Origin: Candidatus Roizmanbacteria bacterium CG_4_10_14_0_8_um_filter_39_9
Lineage (GTDB): Bacteria; Patescibacteriota; Microgenomatia; UBA1406; GWC2-37-13
Assembly (NCBI GenBank): GCA_002784505.1
Contig: PFLF01000109.1
Span: 1-13,338, forward strand
Length of the DNA: 13,338 nucleotides
Reading direction: 5' to 3'
Shown here: positions 1 to 6,701 of the stretch, piece after piece
How positions within the stretch are numbered: the first letter of the stretch is position 1
How the letters are laid out: every line of letters starts with the position of its first letter
The notes under the pieces: generated by a model
What the model was told of the DNA's origin: nothing
Seen by the model: only the letters and a program-made list of their open reading frames with translations
The model's database searches: none
Position numbers and translations under genes: made by a program

Positions 1-1755
1 CCTTATATTTTATCCCTATTAAAGGTGGGTCAAACGGCATCAATAGTGGGGGAGTTGGATATTAAAAAAAAGCCTCTGATAATCGGACGCGATTTTGAAC
101 TTGTCAAGGGTGAGCTTATTCATACCGGCCGAATCGTTCCCGTCTATTCAGAAATATATGGGCTATCTTCACGAACGATCCGTGAAAAAGTGTGGCGAGT
201 GATTCAGTCCTTAGGTGAAAATCAGATACCTGATGAGTTGCCTGAAGTGATATTAAAAAATGAATCCCTTATTTCTCTGGATACAGCACTTCGACAGATA
301 CATTTTCCCTCTTCCCTGACGCAGTTGAATCAAGCCAAAATGAGACTTGGTTTTGATGAGCTGTTTTATATCCAATTATCATCCCAAATGATAAAAAATG
401 AGTGGAGAAAAGAAAGGGTCGTTTTTCCATTCCGGATTGATGGTTCAATTGAACATAAAATTCAATCTTTTATCGAGTTATTGCCGTTTAAGCTTACCAA
501 AGATCAATTGATTTCAATAGCAGATATAAAAACTGATCTTGCTCGTGAATATCCCATGAATAGATTTCTTCAAGGAGATGTTGGCTCCGGCAAGACGGTC
601 GTTGCCGCAGTTGCCGCATACATTGCCTACTTGAATAATACCCAAACTCTCATAATGGCACCCACTGAAATACTTGCAGAGCAGCATTACAAATCATTTC
701 AAGCTCTTTTTGCAAAACTGCATATTAAAATCGCGCTTCAAACAGGATCACACAAAAGTATTACAACATCCGACAAAATCAAGTATGACATTATCATAGG
801 CACTCAGGCTCTTCTTACTAAGGGGGTCAGAATTGATTCTGTCGGATTTATTGTAATTGATGAACAACACCGATTTGGTGTAGCTCAACGGGCAATGCTG
901 AGAGAAAAGGGAGGTCATCCTCATCTCCTTACGATGACGGCAACTCCAATTCCCCGGACCGTCGCCCTTACCCTGTATGGAGAACTTGATCTCTCAGCCA
1001 TAACAACGATGCCGTCAGGCCGAATTCCCATCAAATCTTTTGTTGTTCCTCCTCAGAAAAGATTTGACGCATATGAATGGATAAAAAAACAAGTCGATAA
1101 ACATCATTCTCAGGTTTTTATCATCTGCCCTCTCGTCAAAGAATCAGAGGTTGAAACCATGAAGTCAGTAAAAGCTGTAACTGCCGAATATAAGATATTA
1201 AAAACTAAGATATTTCCCGAATTCTCGGTTGGTTTACTGCACGGAAAATTAAAAGCAATTGAAAAAAACAAGTTAATGGAAGAATTCCGTGCAAACAAAC
1301 ATGAAATTCTCCTGTCAACTTCGGTAGTCGAGGTAGGGATTGACATTCCCAATGCCACCATCATGCTCATTGAAGGGGCGGAACGCTTTGGCCTGGCACA
1401 GCTCCATCAATTGAGGGGAAGAGTAGGGCGGGGAGCACTACAGTCATATTGTCTCCTCTTTACCTCAAATGATAATCCGCAGTCTGCCGGCAGACTTGCC
1501 TTTTTTGCACGGACCGAAAACGGGGCAGAGCTTGCGGCATATGATTTGAAGTTAAGAGGTCCAGGGAGTATCTTCGGCACCATGCAGCATGGATATGTTG
1601 ATCTTAAAATTGCATCGCTTACAGATACCGCTCTTATTTACCGGGCACGAAAAGAAGTTGAATCTGTTTTGGCCCTTAGCCCAACCCTCCTCAAGTTCCC
1701 CGGACTCCTTACAGCGATCAAACAAAAAAAAGTCGATCATGTGAGTCGTGATTGA
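1..1755 (+). CDS. recG: ATP-dependent DNA helicase RecG, 5' end outside window
   Basis: RecG is a monomeric superfamily 2 helicase that remodels stalled replication forks and Holliday junctions. The frame is open to the left edge, so the GTG at 25 is an internal valine; 584 codons are visible, and roughly the first 100 residues of a usual 690-780 residue protein are missing. The visible start is the end of the wedge domain (LHTGRIVPVY-like segment). Counting from position 25, Walker A GDVGSGKT is at residues 184-191 and the DEQH box at 279-282. These are followed by TATPIPRT, a GIDIPNA/ERFGLAQLHQLRGRVGRG block and the RGPGSIFGTMQHG segment that matches the RecG-specific C-terminal module. All helicase motifs are present, so the enzyme should be active. 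It ends in TGA, 55 bases before rpmF. Identification is very secure. Confidence 0.97.
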   Translation, partial: PYILSLLKVGQTASIVGELDIKKKPLIIGRDFELVKGELIHTGRIVPVYSEIYGLSSRTIREKVWRVIQSLGENQIPDELPEVILKNESLISLDTALRQIHFPSSLTQLNQAKMRLGFDELFYIQLSSQMIKNEWRKERVVFPFRIDGSIEHKIQSFIELLPFKLTKDQLISIADIKTDLAREYPMNRFLQGDVGSGKTVVAAVAAYIAYLNNTQTLIMAPTEILAEQHYKSFQALFAKLHIKIALQTGSHKSITTSDKIKYDIIIGTQALLTKGVRIDSVGFIVIDEQHRFGVAQRAMLREKGGHPHLLTMTATPIPRTVALTLYGELDLSAITTMPSGRIPIKSFVVPPQKRFDAYEWIKKQVDKHHSQVFIICPLVKESEVETMKSVKAVTAEYKILKTKIFPEFSVGLLHGKLKAIEKNKLMEEFRANKHEILLSTSVVEVGIDIPNATIMLIEGAERFGLAQLHQLRGRVGRGALQSYCLLFTSNDNPQSAGRLAFFARTENGAELAAYDLKLRGPGSIFGTMQHGYVDLKIASLTDTALIYRARKEVESVLALSPTLLKFPGLLTAIKQKKVDHVSRD

Positions 1756-1774
1756 TATCCAGGAACGTTGCCTC

Positions 1775-1803
1775 TTTTCAAATTCACGTTAATGTGATAT
1801 CAT
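1775..1803 (+). promoter_or_regulatory. Candidate promoter for the rpmF-nusB-rnc cluster
   Basis: TTTTCA at 1775-1780 and TATCAT at 1798-1803 are separated by 17 bases. A TG one base upstream of the -10 gives an extended -10 (TGaTATCAT). The -10 ends 7 bases before the rpmF ATG, so the transcript would start at or next to that codon. The palindrome TGATATCA (1795-1802) overlaps the -10. The call rests on motif matching by eye. Confidence 0.45.
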
Positions 1804-1810
1804 TACATCT

Positions 1811-1960
1811 ATGACACCATTACCAAAACGAAAACATTCAACCCGCAGAAAGGGCAAAAGATTAGCATCAAATGCCGTTGTCCTCCCCCAGCTAGTTGTA
1901 TGTAAAAACTGTGGCAAAAAAAAGAGATCACATCGAATCTGCAAATATTGCAATAAGTAA
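1811..1960 (+). CDS. rpmF: Large ribosomal subunit protein bL32
   Basis: This 49-residue basic protein starts MTPLPKRKHS and carries two CxxC pairs (C31/C34 and C44/C47), the zinc-ribbon knuckles of bL32. The N-terminal basic stretch STRRKGKR matches the family segment that threads into 23S rRNA. The length is slightly short for bL32 (usually 55-60 residues), with the trimming at the C-terminus. The start is the only ATG that keeps the family N-terminus, and there is no Shine-Dalgarno site. A likely extended -10 promoter lies immediately upstream. It is followed after 15 bases by nusB and is probably cotranscribed with nusB and rnc. The gene is small enough to be missed by length-filtered gene calls. 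Confidence 0.93.
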   Translation: MTPLPKRKHSTRRKGKRLASNAVVLPQLVVCKNCGKKKRSHRICKYCNK

Positions 1961-1975
1961 TAATTGAACTTTTGT

Positions 1976-2329
1976 ATGGATAAAAGACATACCGTGCGTG
2001 TTGAAATTGTTCAAAACCTATTTGCATACACCTACCAGCAGGATCATAGAATTCTTCCTTTTAAACAGGGGCAAACTGCAGAGATAATCAGGCGTATTCC
2101 GGAAATTGATAAAATAATTACGACGCACGCAATCAAGTTCCCTATTGATAAAATTTCGCGTATTGACCTCTCTATTCTCAGGCTCGCAATCTATGAACTT
2201 ATGCTCCATAAAAAGGAACCGGCAAAAGTTGTTATCAATGAAGCGATTGAGCTCGCTAAAGATTTAGGGGGAGAAAAATCATATTCATTTATCAATGGGG
2301 TATTGGGGGCGCTTATCGCAAAAATATGA
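1976..2329 (+). CDS. nusB: Transcription antitermination factor NusB
   Basis: NusB binds boxA RNA together with ribosomal protein S10 (NusE) in the antitermination complex that supports rRNA transcription. The 117-residue product is an all-helical small protein of family length. The C-terminal half carries the diagnostic RIDLSILRLAIYEL segment, then INEAIELAKDLGG and SFINGVLGAL, which fit the NusB consensus closely. I chose the ATG at 1976 because its product MDKRHTVRVEIVQ aligns with the family N-terminus; a TTG at 1964 in frame would add four residues without support. No Shine-Dalgarno is visible. The TGA stop overlaps the rnc start as ATGA, implying translational coupling. Confidence 0.93.
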   Translation: MDKRHTVRVEIVQNLFAYTYQQDHRILPFKQGQTAEIIRRIPEIDKIITTHAIKFPIDKISRIDLSILRLAIYELMLHKKEPAKVVINEAIELAKDLGGEKSYSFINGVLGALIAKI

Positions 2330-3021
2330 GCCACAATCTTAGCCTACTGGAGAAATCGATCGGCATTGATTTTAAAGATAAAAAACTGTTGGAAAACATA
2401 TTTATCCATCGATCTTATTTAAACGAACATAAGACATTTTATCTCCCCTCAAATGAAAAGCTTGAATTTTTGGGAGATAGTGTTTTGTCTCTGGTAACAT
2501 CAATATATCTTTACAAGCATTTTCCCGAGCTCAATGAGGGAATTTATACCGACGTAAAGGCATCAGTCGTAAGAACAGAAAGTCTAGCCGAGGTGGCCAA
2601 GCGACTACACCTGGGTCAGATGGTATACCTGTCAAAAGGAGAGGAACAAAACAGCGGAAAAAATAATAAAAACATATTGGCTGACTGCTTTGAATCGCTT
2701 ATTGGCGGAATATTTATAGATCACGGTTTTGACAGTGCTTATGCATTCATCGAAAAGTGGCTATTTCACGAGAAACTAAGTTACATCGTACGCAATAAAC
2801 TGTATCTTTCACCAAAAAGCAGATTGCAGGAATATCTTCAGGCAAAATATCGTGTCCTGCCTATTTATACACTTTTGAAAGAGATAGGCCCGGAGCATAA
2901 GAAATCATTTACCGTGGCAGTTTTTCATGATAAGGACTGTCTCGGTGAGGGATTGGGAAATTCAAAAAAAGAAGCGGAAGAAGCGGCGGCAAAAAATGCA
3001 CTGGAAAAAATAACAGATTAA
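2326..3021 (+). CDS. rnc: Ribonuclease III
   Basis: RNase III cleaves double-stranded RNA, including the stems that flank 16S and 23S rRNA in the precursor transcript. The product is 231 residues, the usual size. The N-terminal catalytic domain has the signature NEKLEFLGDSVL at residues 43-54, supplying E44, E47 and D51, and the second metal site ADCFESLIGG with D120 and E123, so the acidic residues known from Escherichia coli are all present. A C-terminal double-stranded RNA-binding domain runs from about residue 160, with SPKSRLQEYLQ and the closing KKEAEEAAAKNAL helix. It overlaps nusB by four bases and lies 14 bases before rpsP, placing rRNA processing beside ribosomal protein genes. Confidence 0.97.
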   Translation: MSHNLSLLEKSIGIDFKDKKLLENIFIHRSYLNEHKTFYLPSNEKLEFLGDSVLSLVTSIYLYKHFPELNEGIYTDVKASVVRTESLAEVAKRLHLGQMVYLSKGEEQNSGKNNKNILADCFESLIGGIFIDHGFDSAYAFIEKWLFHEKLSYIVRNKLYLSPKSRLQEYLQAKYRVLPIYTLLKEIGPEHKKSFTVAVFHDKDCLGEGLGNSKKEAEEAAAKNALEKITD

Positions 3022-3023
3022 GG

Positions 3024-3029
3024 TATAAT
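3024..3029 (+). promoter_or_regulatory. Candidate -10 element for rpsP
   Basis: A perfect TATAAT lies in the 14-base gap between rnc and rpsP. It ends 6 bases before the rpsP ATG, which puts the expected transcription start on the A of that ATG. The sequence 17 bases upstream (CTGGAA, 3001-3006) matches the -35 consensus at only three of six positions, so the element may be weak or accidental in AT-rich DNA. Confidence 0.4.
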
Positions 3030-3035
3030 AATCAC

Positions 3036-3278
3036 ATGGCAGCAACTATCAGATTGATGAGATTCGGGAAAAAAGGATACCCAACATACCGTATTGTTGT
3101 TTTGGATAAACGAAAAAAAGCAGTTGGCTCATATCTTGAAAAAATCGGCACCTACAACCCTATGACCGATAGCGATCAGATTAAAATTAATGATGCTCCT
3201 CTTGATGCGTGGGTAAAGAAGGGGGCAATCATTTCTGAGGGCATGCGAAAACTTCTTAAAAAAAGAGCTTCAAAATAA
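3036..3278 (+). CDS. rpsP: Small ribosomal subunit protein bS16
   Basis: This 80-residue basic protein begins MAATIRLMRFGKKGYPTYRI and continues with VVLDKRKKA and IGTYNPM, the standard bS16 pattern. bS16 binds 16S rRNA early and helps assemble the body of the 30S subunit. The length is normal for the family. The start follows rnc by 14 bases with no Shine-Dalgarno; a TATAAT in that gap may give an additional leaderless transcript. rpsP is often followed by rimM and trmD, but here it is the last gene of its block and meets pilO tail to tail only six bases later, so the common rimM-trmD continuation is absent. Confidence 0.97.
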   Translation: MAATIRLMRFGKKGYPTYRIVVLDKRKKAVGSYLEKIGTYNPMTDSDQIKINDAPLDAWVKKGAIISEGMRKLLKKRASK

Positions 3279-3299
3279 GGCCTTTTAAAAGGGATTATT
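3274..3299. terminator. Possible bidirectional hairpin at the rpsP/pilO convergence
   Basis: The 12-base palindrome CCTTTTAAAAGG (3281-3292) is flanked by complementary AATAA (3274-3278) and TTATT (3295-3299), with a two-base mismatch (GG against GA) on each side. The whole 26-base dyad spans both stop codons. Both directions continue into T-rich sequence, though neither has a clean U-run directly after the stem. The stem is AT-rich and weak, so termination is inferred from symmetry and position only. Confidence 0.35.
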
Positions 3300-3962
3300 C
3301 TTCGTTTCATATTCCTGAGGTTGCGCACTTCCATTTTTAAAGCTTACCGATATTTTTTGTTTTATTGATTCGAGTCGATCTAAATCTTTCTTGTTCAACT
3401 GGGGAACGACCGATTCATTAAAAGTAAACTTTTTATTATAAAAATTAAGAGAGACCTTCGTTGTGGTCACACTGCCTGAAAACTGTATCTTCTCACTTGT
3501 TACCAGCCTTCCACCTTCAAACTGATAATTTTGAAGAAAATTTAAAAAAGAATCAATATTCCCCCGTCCTTCAACGGTAATGGTAATTTTCTCCCGCGTA
3601 GAATGTAAAAAATCAACGGTATAACCAACAATGTTGAATCCTGTCTGAGTCGATATTTCATCCAACGCATAAATGATTGAAAAATAATCTTCTGTTTCAG
3701 GAATCAGCATCGTGAGGATCTGATTGTATGTAGTAATCTGATCTTCAGTTAACGCCTTGTTATACCGAAGAGCATCCGTTCTGTTTTTTAACAATGCAAC
3801 TTCCTGTACAATTATTTCAAGATTGTTGTTTGTTTGTTTATAAGATGCATATACCGAAAAAACGAGAAGTGCCACCACTGAAAGCGAAACTACGGTTGCT
3901 ATTACACCCCAGTAATCTTTAATAAAATATCTGATTTTCCGGACGCTGATGGTATTATTCAT
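3285..3962 (-). CDS. pilO: PilO-like type IV pilus alignment protein
   Basis: PilO pairs with PilN in the membrane and links the cytoplasmic motor to the envelope part of the pilus machine. The 225-residue product has a short cytoplasmic N-terminus, one membrane helix at about residues 19-39, a heptad-like stretch at about 42-68, and an extracytoplasmic domain. That domain includes the PETEDYFSIIYALDEISTQTG segment, typical of PilO ferredoxin-like folds. The start overlaps the end of pilN by 8 bases, and the order M-N-O is the standard one. A low-complexity tail (about residues 206-225) follows the folded domain. Sequence identity to characterised PilO is weak, so the call rests on architecture plus gene order. 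No pilP or pilQ follows; the next gene is rpsP on the other strand. Confidence 0.85.
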   Translation of the reverse strand: MNNTISVRKIRYFIKDYWGVIATVVSLSVVALLVFSVYASYKQTNNNLEIIVQEVALLKNRTDALRYNKALTEDQITTYNQILTMLIPETEDYFSIIYALDEISTQTGFNIVGYTVDFLHSTREKITITVEGRGNIDSFLNFLQNYQFEGGRLVTSEKIQFSGSVTTTKVSLNFYNKKFTFNESVVPQLNKKDLDRLESIKQKISVSFKNGSAQPQEYETKNNPF

Positions 3963-4542
3963 TTATAGCTTTAAACTTCCCTTTAAATTGCAACTGATAA
4001 TTTTTTACGGAGGATGTCTTTGCGACTGCACTGACATCTCGTGTTAGATTTAAACTTGCCATTGACAGTTCGTCAAAAAAACGCAAAAATTCAGTCGATT
4101 CGACATATTTAAGAAATGACACCATGCTCTCATATGTTTGAAATCTGACAACAAATACGGTGTCTCTATTTTTGTCTATCTCAACAGAATCAAGAACCGC
4201 AGACTCGGTTGAGTCCATTAACGCATTCCTGAGTATCGCGTAATAAGAAACAAACTGTGCATCATCACTTAAAAATTTTGTAAGTTGGGTTTGCTTGCCC
4301 TTAAAAAAACGTATACTTGCTTCCGTATCCTTTTCCGTAAGCAGATAGGAGAGGTATTGTTGTTTTTGCTTCGTAAGATCTGACATCCTGCGCTGCGTAT
4401 TCACCACAAGATAAACAAAAAACATAAATAGACAAAACAACAACACTCCAACCACGGCTCCATACTTTCGAATATTGACAGAGTAAGATACAAAAGAGTC
4501 AAATCTTTTTTTTCGGGCAAATAAATTTATTCGTTTTTTCAT
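3955..4542 (-). CDS. pilN: PilN-like type IV pilus assembly protein
   Basis: PilN crosses the membrane once, binds PilM in the cytoplasm through a short N-terminal peptide, and dimerises with PilO outside. The 195-residue product starts MKKRINLFARKK; INLF at residues 5-8 is the equivalent of the conserved INLLP-type peptide that docks into PilM. A membrane helix spans about residues 28-48, followed by a heptad-like segment (about 50-70) and a small alpha/beta domain. The ATG overlaps the pilM stop as ATGA. GGGAGG lies 9 bases upstream, inside the last codons of pilM, and is one of only two clear Shine-Dalgarno sites in the window. It overlaps pilO by 8 bases. Gene order and the N-terminal peptide make the call firm. 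Confidence 0.88.
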   Translation of the reverse strand: MKKRINLFARKKRFDSFVSYSVNIRKYGAVVGVLLFCLFMFFVYLVVNTQRRMSDLTKQKQQYLSYLLTEKDTEASIRFFKGKQTQLTKFLSDDAQFVSYYAILRNALMDSTESAVLDSVEIDKNRDTVFVVRFQTYESMVSFLKYVESTEFLRFFDELSMASLNLTRDVSAVAKTSSVKNYQLQFKGKFKAINE

Positions 4543-5561
4543 CGAATGGCGCCTCCCATACCTGATATAAATGATGACATATCAGATGAAAACGATTGGG
4601 ACAATGGATTGGGAACAAGCTGCTCGCGCAAAAGAAGTGACTCGGCTGGAATGGATAAAAGTTCAGTGATCTTTTTTTCAAAAGCAAGAATGTGATTGTT
4701 GTGGTTATAACAATAAATTTTTGTGATGGGAAGTGCAAATTTTTCCTTACCGAGCAGTATAAACTTTGATGTTTCATTCAGCAGCTCTCTTAAAATAGGT
4801 GCCGTAATGGTGCCCACGTCATATGAGGCATTTTTTTCAAATCCAATGGTTTTTAAAACATCGAACGCTTTTGTTTCCGGAAGCTCAAAGTTGAACCGCA
4901 ACTCTTTTAAAAATAAATCGAGGCCAAGCTTCAGATTCCGATTCATGAGTATCATTGAGGTGGCAGAATCCACCAGATAAAGAGAGGTGTTAGTAAATCC
5001 AAAATTGAGGGCAATGGTGGCTCCTTTTTGTTGAGGTGCGAGAACCTCAGAGTAAAACCTGCCAAACGCGCTCAGTTCATTTTCTAGCGATTCGGGAGAT
5101 AGCCCGGCATATTCGACTGCTTTTTCAACTCTGTCCACTATTTTTTTTGGTGAAGCAATAATGAGGATGGTGTTTTTGCTTTTCTCTTTATCTTCCTTGA
5201 GCACCTCAATATCTAGAACTATTTCTTCAATCGGCATGGGAATAAACTGATCAGATTGATATCGGACTGCTGAAAGCAACTCCTTTTCGTTCAGTTTAGG
5301 AAACTCCAATATTTGTGAAAATGACTGACTGTCAGGTATTATCACCTTGACGTTTTTTTTATTTATTTTCAAGTCACCACACATTTTACTGATTATTTCT
5401 GACTGATTCTCAATGCTTTTTTCCGTGTCATCGTCAAAAAAATTACCTATGGTGTTTGCCACGCCCAAACTTTCTAAAGTTATTTTTCCATTTAAAAATG
5501 ATATATCCACCAGTCGTGTATATTTCTCATTAATGTCCAGCGTAAAGGAATTTGAACTCAT
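4539..5561 (-). CDS. pilM: PilM-like actin-fold pilus protein with altered nucleotide motifs
   Basis: PilM is a cytoplasmic FtsA/actin-like protein that forms a ring under the membrane and binds the PilN N-terminus. The 340-residue product is family length. The segment FPKLNEKELLSAVRYQSDQF (residues 87-106), then IPMPIEEIVLDIEVL, is highly characteristic of PilM. The nucleotide-binding motifs differ from consensus: the phosphate-1 loop, usually DIGxxxxK, reads DINEKYTR (residues 9-16); the phosphate-2 loop, usually DxGxxxT, reads LNFGFTNTS with N186 in place of Asp; and the adenosine GG near residue 285 reads YNHNNH. It may bind nucleotide poorly or not at all. The ATG is preceded by a strong candidate promoter and no Shine-Dalgarno. 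pilN starts within its stop codon. Confidence 0.9.
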   Translation of the reverse strand: MSSNSFTLDINEKYTRLVDISFLNGKITLESLGVANTIGNFFDDDTEKSIENQSEIISKMCGDLKINKKNVKVIIPDSQSFSQILEFPKLNEKELLSAVRYQSDQFIPMPIEEIVLDIEVLKEDKEKSKNTILIIASPKKIVDRVEKAVEYAGLSPESLENELSAFGRFYSEVLAPQQKGATIALNFGFTNTSLYLVDSATSMILMNRNLKLGLDLFLKELRFNFELPETKAFDVLKTIGFEKNASYDVGTITAPILRELLNETSKFILLGKEKFALPITKIYCYNHNNHILAFEKKITELLSIPAESLLLREQLVPNPLSQSFSSDMSSFISGMGGAIR

Positions 5562-5567
5562 ATAAAC

Positions 5568-5596
5568 AGTATCCAGAAATTTGATTCAATTGTCAA
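5568..5596 (-). promoter_or_regulatory. Candidate promoter for pilM-pilN-pilO
   Basis: On the minus strand, a perfect TTGACA (5591-5596) and GATACT (5568-5573; four of six matches to TATAAT) are separated by exactly 17 bases. Six bases separate the -10 from the pilM ATG, putting the predicted start on the A of that ATG. It sits in the only sizeable gap (44 bases) of the leftward operon, between the last minor pilin and pilM. This is the best -35 match in the window. Confidence 0.55.
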
Positions 5597-5605
5597 GCGC
5601 CAGAA

Positions 5606-6190
5606 CTAATAATTGGTAAGCTTAAATCGGGTATTGTAGTGCATTGATACGGCTGTTTCACCGTTAATAATACGACTCACATCAAACTCCGCTCCGACTA
5701 CCGCGGGACTGAACTGATTTGAACGGGAGCAGGAGAATTTAACGTTTGAAATAACCACTTTTTTGTTAGTTAGCATGAGATCAATAATATTATTACTTGG
5801 GCTACTGGACGCAATGCTGTCATCTTTAAAAACATATGAGAAAGCAGTGTTGCTCTTATCATACAAAAAAAGATACGAACGGGGACTAAGGCTGGGAGTC
5901 GGAAACTGCGGGCAGATATCGATTATTGTTGGAAAAGTACCAGTGGGATTTGCTGTTGGATCAACAATTTTAGATCCATACAGTTTTACCGTATTCTGAA
6001 TGGTATTAATTGTATTGTCTCCTTGTCTTTTTACCTCCTGTAAATTGTAAATTCGTGCCTGCTGTTGGAAAATAACAAACACAATAGAAAATACCACCGG
6101 CATGACGAATGCAATGATTCCTACAACGACGATCATTTCAATAAGCGTAAATGAACTATTCCTTTTTTTTATATTTTTATTTACTCCCAT
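5606..6190 (-). CDS. Minor pseudopilin, PilW/GspJ-like
   Basis: This product is a type IV pilin-like protein, third of three minor pseudopilins. I chose the ATG at 6190 (194 residues) because it leaves a short basic leader of 13 residues before the processing motif; the next in-frame ATG upstream, at 6244, lies deep in the preceding gene. The leader ends KKRNSS, then FTLIEMIVVVGII, so cleavage would fall after Ser rather than Gly; Glu at +5 of the mature protein is kept. The hydrophobic N-terminal helix is followed by a QQQARIYNLQEVKRQGDN-type segment and a beta-rich C-terminal region, as in PilW/GspJ proteins. The start overlaps the preceding stop by 10 bases. Position after FimT-like and PilV-like genes supports the J role, but subfamily assignment is by resemblance and order. 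Confidence 0.75.
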   Translation of the reverse strand: MGVNKNIKKRNSSFTLIEMIVVVGIIAFVMPVVFSIVFVIFQQQARIYNLQEVKRQGDNTINTIQNTVKLYGSKIVDPTANPTGTFPTIIDICPQFPTPSLSPRSYLFLYDKSNTAFSYVFKDDSIASSSPSNNIIDLMLTNKKVVISNVKFSCSRSNQFSPAVVGAEFDVSRIINGETAVSMHYNTRFKLTNY

Positions 6191-6690
6191 ATCGAAAAAA
6201 CCGTTTTGAGTGGAGATGAATATAGCCTTCCCCGATCCATCCACTCAACTGATATATTAACTCCAACTTGATTGATATATGTTCCTCCCGGACTTGTTGT
6301 AGGGTCTGCAAATATTGCTGAAAAGGTGGCGATTCGGCGAAACCCATTGTCGAGGGAAAATCCGCAGTTTGATGCACCTGCACTTAACGGCCATCCGGCA
6401 ACTGGCGAAGTGTTAAAACAAAAGTCTGTCAAAGGTTGAGAGACATGTTGAGTAAAGTTGATTATGGGAGGGGCTATATATATTTCCCCACCCCAGTTAG
6501 TCTCTTTTTCCGACTGCAGCCAAGAGCGCAGTTCTTCTGCATAATGTGTAGCAATTATTTTATTCTGATTTGTCGTAGTATTTTGAAGGACGGCAACAAT
6601 AACCATCGCCGCCGTCACAAAAAAAAGGGAAAGTATCGAAACAAAAATAAGGACCTCTATCAACGAAAACGATTTTAGCATTTTTTTCAT
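6181..6690 (-). CDS. Minor pseudopilin, PilV/GspI-like
   Basis: The ATG at 6690 gives MKKMLKS then FSLIEVLIF, a seven-residue basic leader followed by the pilin helix; 169 residues in all. A longer frame from 6741 would overlap the previous gene by 40 bases and add a non-leader extension, so I rejected it. The residue before the processed Phe is Ser, not the usual Gly, and Glu at +5 is present. Residues just after the helix (ATHYAEELRSWLQS) and the C-terminus (ISVEWMDRGRLYSSPLKTVFSIW) match the PilV/GspI pattern of an ExxR-type helix and a closing W strand. It lies 11 bases after the FimT-like gene. Two cysteines (in DFCF and SNCGF) may form a disulfide outside the cell, which is inference. 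Confidence 0.75.
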   Translation of the reverse strand: MKKMLKSFSLIEVLIFVSILSLFFVTAAMVIVAVLQNTTTNQNKIIATHYAEELRSWLQSEKETNWGGEIYIAPPIINFTQHVSQPLTDFCFNTSPVAGWPLSAGASNCGFSLDNGFRRIATFSAIFADPTTSPGGTYINQVGVNISVEWMDRGRLYSSPLKTVFSIWE

Positions 6691-6701
6691 TTTACAATAA
6701 A

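Noticed and set aside
1964..1975. TTG at 1964 as the nusB start
   Set aside because: The ATG at 1976 matches the family N-terminus better, and the TTG has no ribosome binding site.
4499..4777. Minus-strand open frame inside pilM
   Set aside because: It is in another frame of a well-supported gene, with no family resemblance or start signal. The same applies to open frames opposite recG, pilB and pilT.
6191..6244. Longer N-terminus for the PilW-like gene starting at 6244
   Set aside because: It would lie wholly within the end of the preceding pseudopilin and bury the leader behind 18 extra residues; the ATG at 6190 gives a normal leader.
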